Of a DNA stretch of 64,000 nucleotides, positions 63,237-64,000 are shown piece by piece. A program made the translations under genes and the position numbers. The stretch is from NCBI GenBank assembly GCA_964524185.1, contig CAZGCI010000003.1, forward strand, positions 19,321-83,320, given 5' to 3'. Under the pieces are notes generated by a model. That model was not told the DNA's origin. It was given only the letters and a program-made list of their open reading frames with translations, and made no database searches. Every line of letters begins with the position of its first letter. Position 1 is the stretch's first letter. The DNA comes from Thiohalocapsa sp964524185. GTDB taxonomy: Bacteria; Pseudomonadota; Gammaproteobacteria; Chromatiales; Chromatiaceae.

Positions 63237-64000
63237 CCAGCTGGCGGGCCTCTACGGCGTCGGCATCGCCGCCGTCGGCATGCTCGCCACCGTCGGCATC
63301 ACCATGGCGATCGACGCCTATGGGCCGGTCGCCGATAATGCCGGTGGCATCGCCGAGATGGCTGGGCTCGGGGTCGAGACCCGCCGCATCACCGACTCGC
63401 TCGACGAGCTCGGCAACACCACCGCGGCGATCGGCAAGGGCTTCGCCATCGGTGCCGCGGCACTGGCTGCGCTCGCCATCATCACCGCGTATATCGAGAG
63501 CGTCTCGCTGCATGTACCCGAGTTCGAGCTACTGCTCAGCGATCCGATGGTGATCATTGGGCTCTTCATTGGCGGCATCCTGCCGTTCTCGATCGCTGCG
63601 ATGACCATGACGGCGGTCGGCGACGCCGCCTTCGCGATGATCAACGAGATCCGTCGCCAGTTCCGCGAGATCGCCGGCCTGCTCGAAGGCACGGCCGAGC
63701 CTGACACCGCGCGCTGTGTCGACATCGCCACCACGGCGGCCCTAAAGAAGATGGTGCTCCCCGGCGTCGTCGCCATCGCCGCCCCCTGGGTGGTCGGCTT
63801 CGGACTAGGACCAGCAGCGCTCGGCGGCATGTTGGGCGGCGCCCTGCTCGGCTGCGTCCTGCTCGCGCTGACCATGGCCAATGCCGGTGGTGCCTGGGAC
63901 AACGCCAAGAAATACGTTGAGAAGGGCAATCACGGCGGCAAGGGCTCCGATACGCACAAGGCGACCGTGGTCGGCGACACCGTCGGCGATCCCTTCAAGG
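63197..64000 (+). CDS. hppA: Membrane pyrophosphatase, C-terminal part (continues beyond window)
   Basis: Continues the same protein in another frame: SVIIFVSNQLAGLYGVGIAA, AIDAYGPVADNAGGIAEMAG, SLDELGNTTAAIGKGFAIG, and at the end DTVGDPFK. The GNTTAAIGKG sequence has Ala where K+-independent pumps have Lys, so it belongs to the K+-dependent class. No start codon or ribosome site of its own is convincing; it is not a separate gene. The window ends before the last membrane spans. Confidence 0.85.

Noticed and set aside
1..64000. CRISPR arrays, tRNA/rRNA genes, insertion sequences, prophage
   Set aside because: No regularly spaced repeats with unique spacers, no recognisable structural RNA, no transposase, integrase or phage structural gene was seen on either strand.

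Overview
The window is GC-rich DNA from a gammaproteobacterial-type chromosome in a draft assembly (a run of 10 N at 12389-12398 marks a scaffold join). Gene content fits a metabolically versatile member of the Chromatiales or relatives (purple sulfur type). The evidence is polyhydroxybutyrate genes (phasin, acetoacetyl-CoA reductase), menaquinone genes (menF, menD), a membrane pyrophosphatase, carotenoid oxygenases, a cyanide-insensitive-type bd oxidase, a large Mrp-like cation/proton antiporter and several c-type or haem proteins. That placement is inference from gene content; no 16S rRNA or photosynthesis gene is present. No tRNA, rRNA, CRISPR array, prophage or insertion sequence was seen.

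Layout. 1-6745: signalling block: OmpR/EnvZ-type pair (5' end cut), a Bcp peroxiredoxin, a membrane hybrid histidine kinase with a dead receiver domain overlapping a REC-PAS regulator, and an ArsR-type repressor. 6900-10087: spermidine synthase, YbaK-like deacylase, pterin dehydratase and two small minus-strand proteins. 10307-18885: acetolactate synthase with an extra Cys cluster, an MtfA-like peptidase interrupted by the gap, a retropepsin-like protease, argD-argF, lipoproteins and a membrane protein. Between the protease gene and argD lie four 11-bp repeats and a terminator-ended possible small RNA. 19057-20892: a ZIP-like membrane protein split by two cyclic-nucleotide-binding domains. 21078-22418: phaP-phaB with a strong terminator. 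22687-26439: pqiABC.

26766-35613: a nine-gene, tightly overlapping Mrp-like antiporter operon plus a universal stress protein. Its first gene is an in-frame tandem duplication of mrpE with two identical 483-bp copies. 35647-38863: SEDS glycosyltransferase and class B PBP. 38945-43899: two carotenoid oxygenases on either side of an HNH nuclease gene, and a glycosyltransferase. 44132-47831: rpsT, bd oxidase subunits, and an unknown protein. 47881-55388 (minus strand): propionyl/acetyl-CoA synthetase, membrane protein, Tat-exported aldo/keto reductase, RapA and a dihaem cytochrome c. 55616-60682: SOUP protein, alpha/beta hydrolase, menF, menD. 61081-64000: an unknown protein and a membrane pyrophosphatase whose reading frame is broken near 63190; it runs off the window end.

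How the parts fit: many products concern the membrane energy state (antiporter, pyrophosphatase, bd oxidase, menaquinone) and envelope upkeep (EnvZ/OmpR, Pqi, SEDS/PBP, Slp-like lipoprotein). The least ordinary items are the cyclic-nucleotide ZIP-like fusion, the duplicated mrpE, the repeat/terminator region before argD, the Cys-cluster acetolactate synthase and the broken pyrophosphatase gene.
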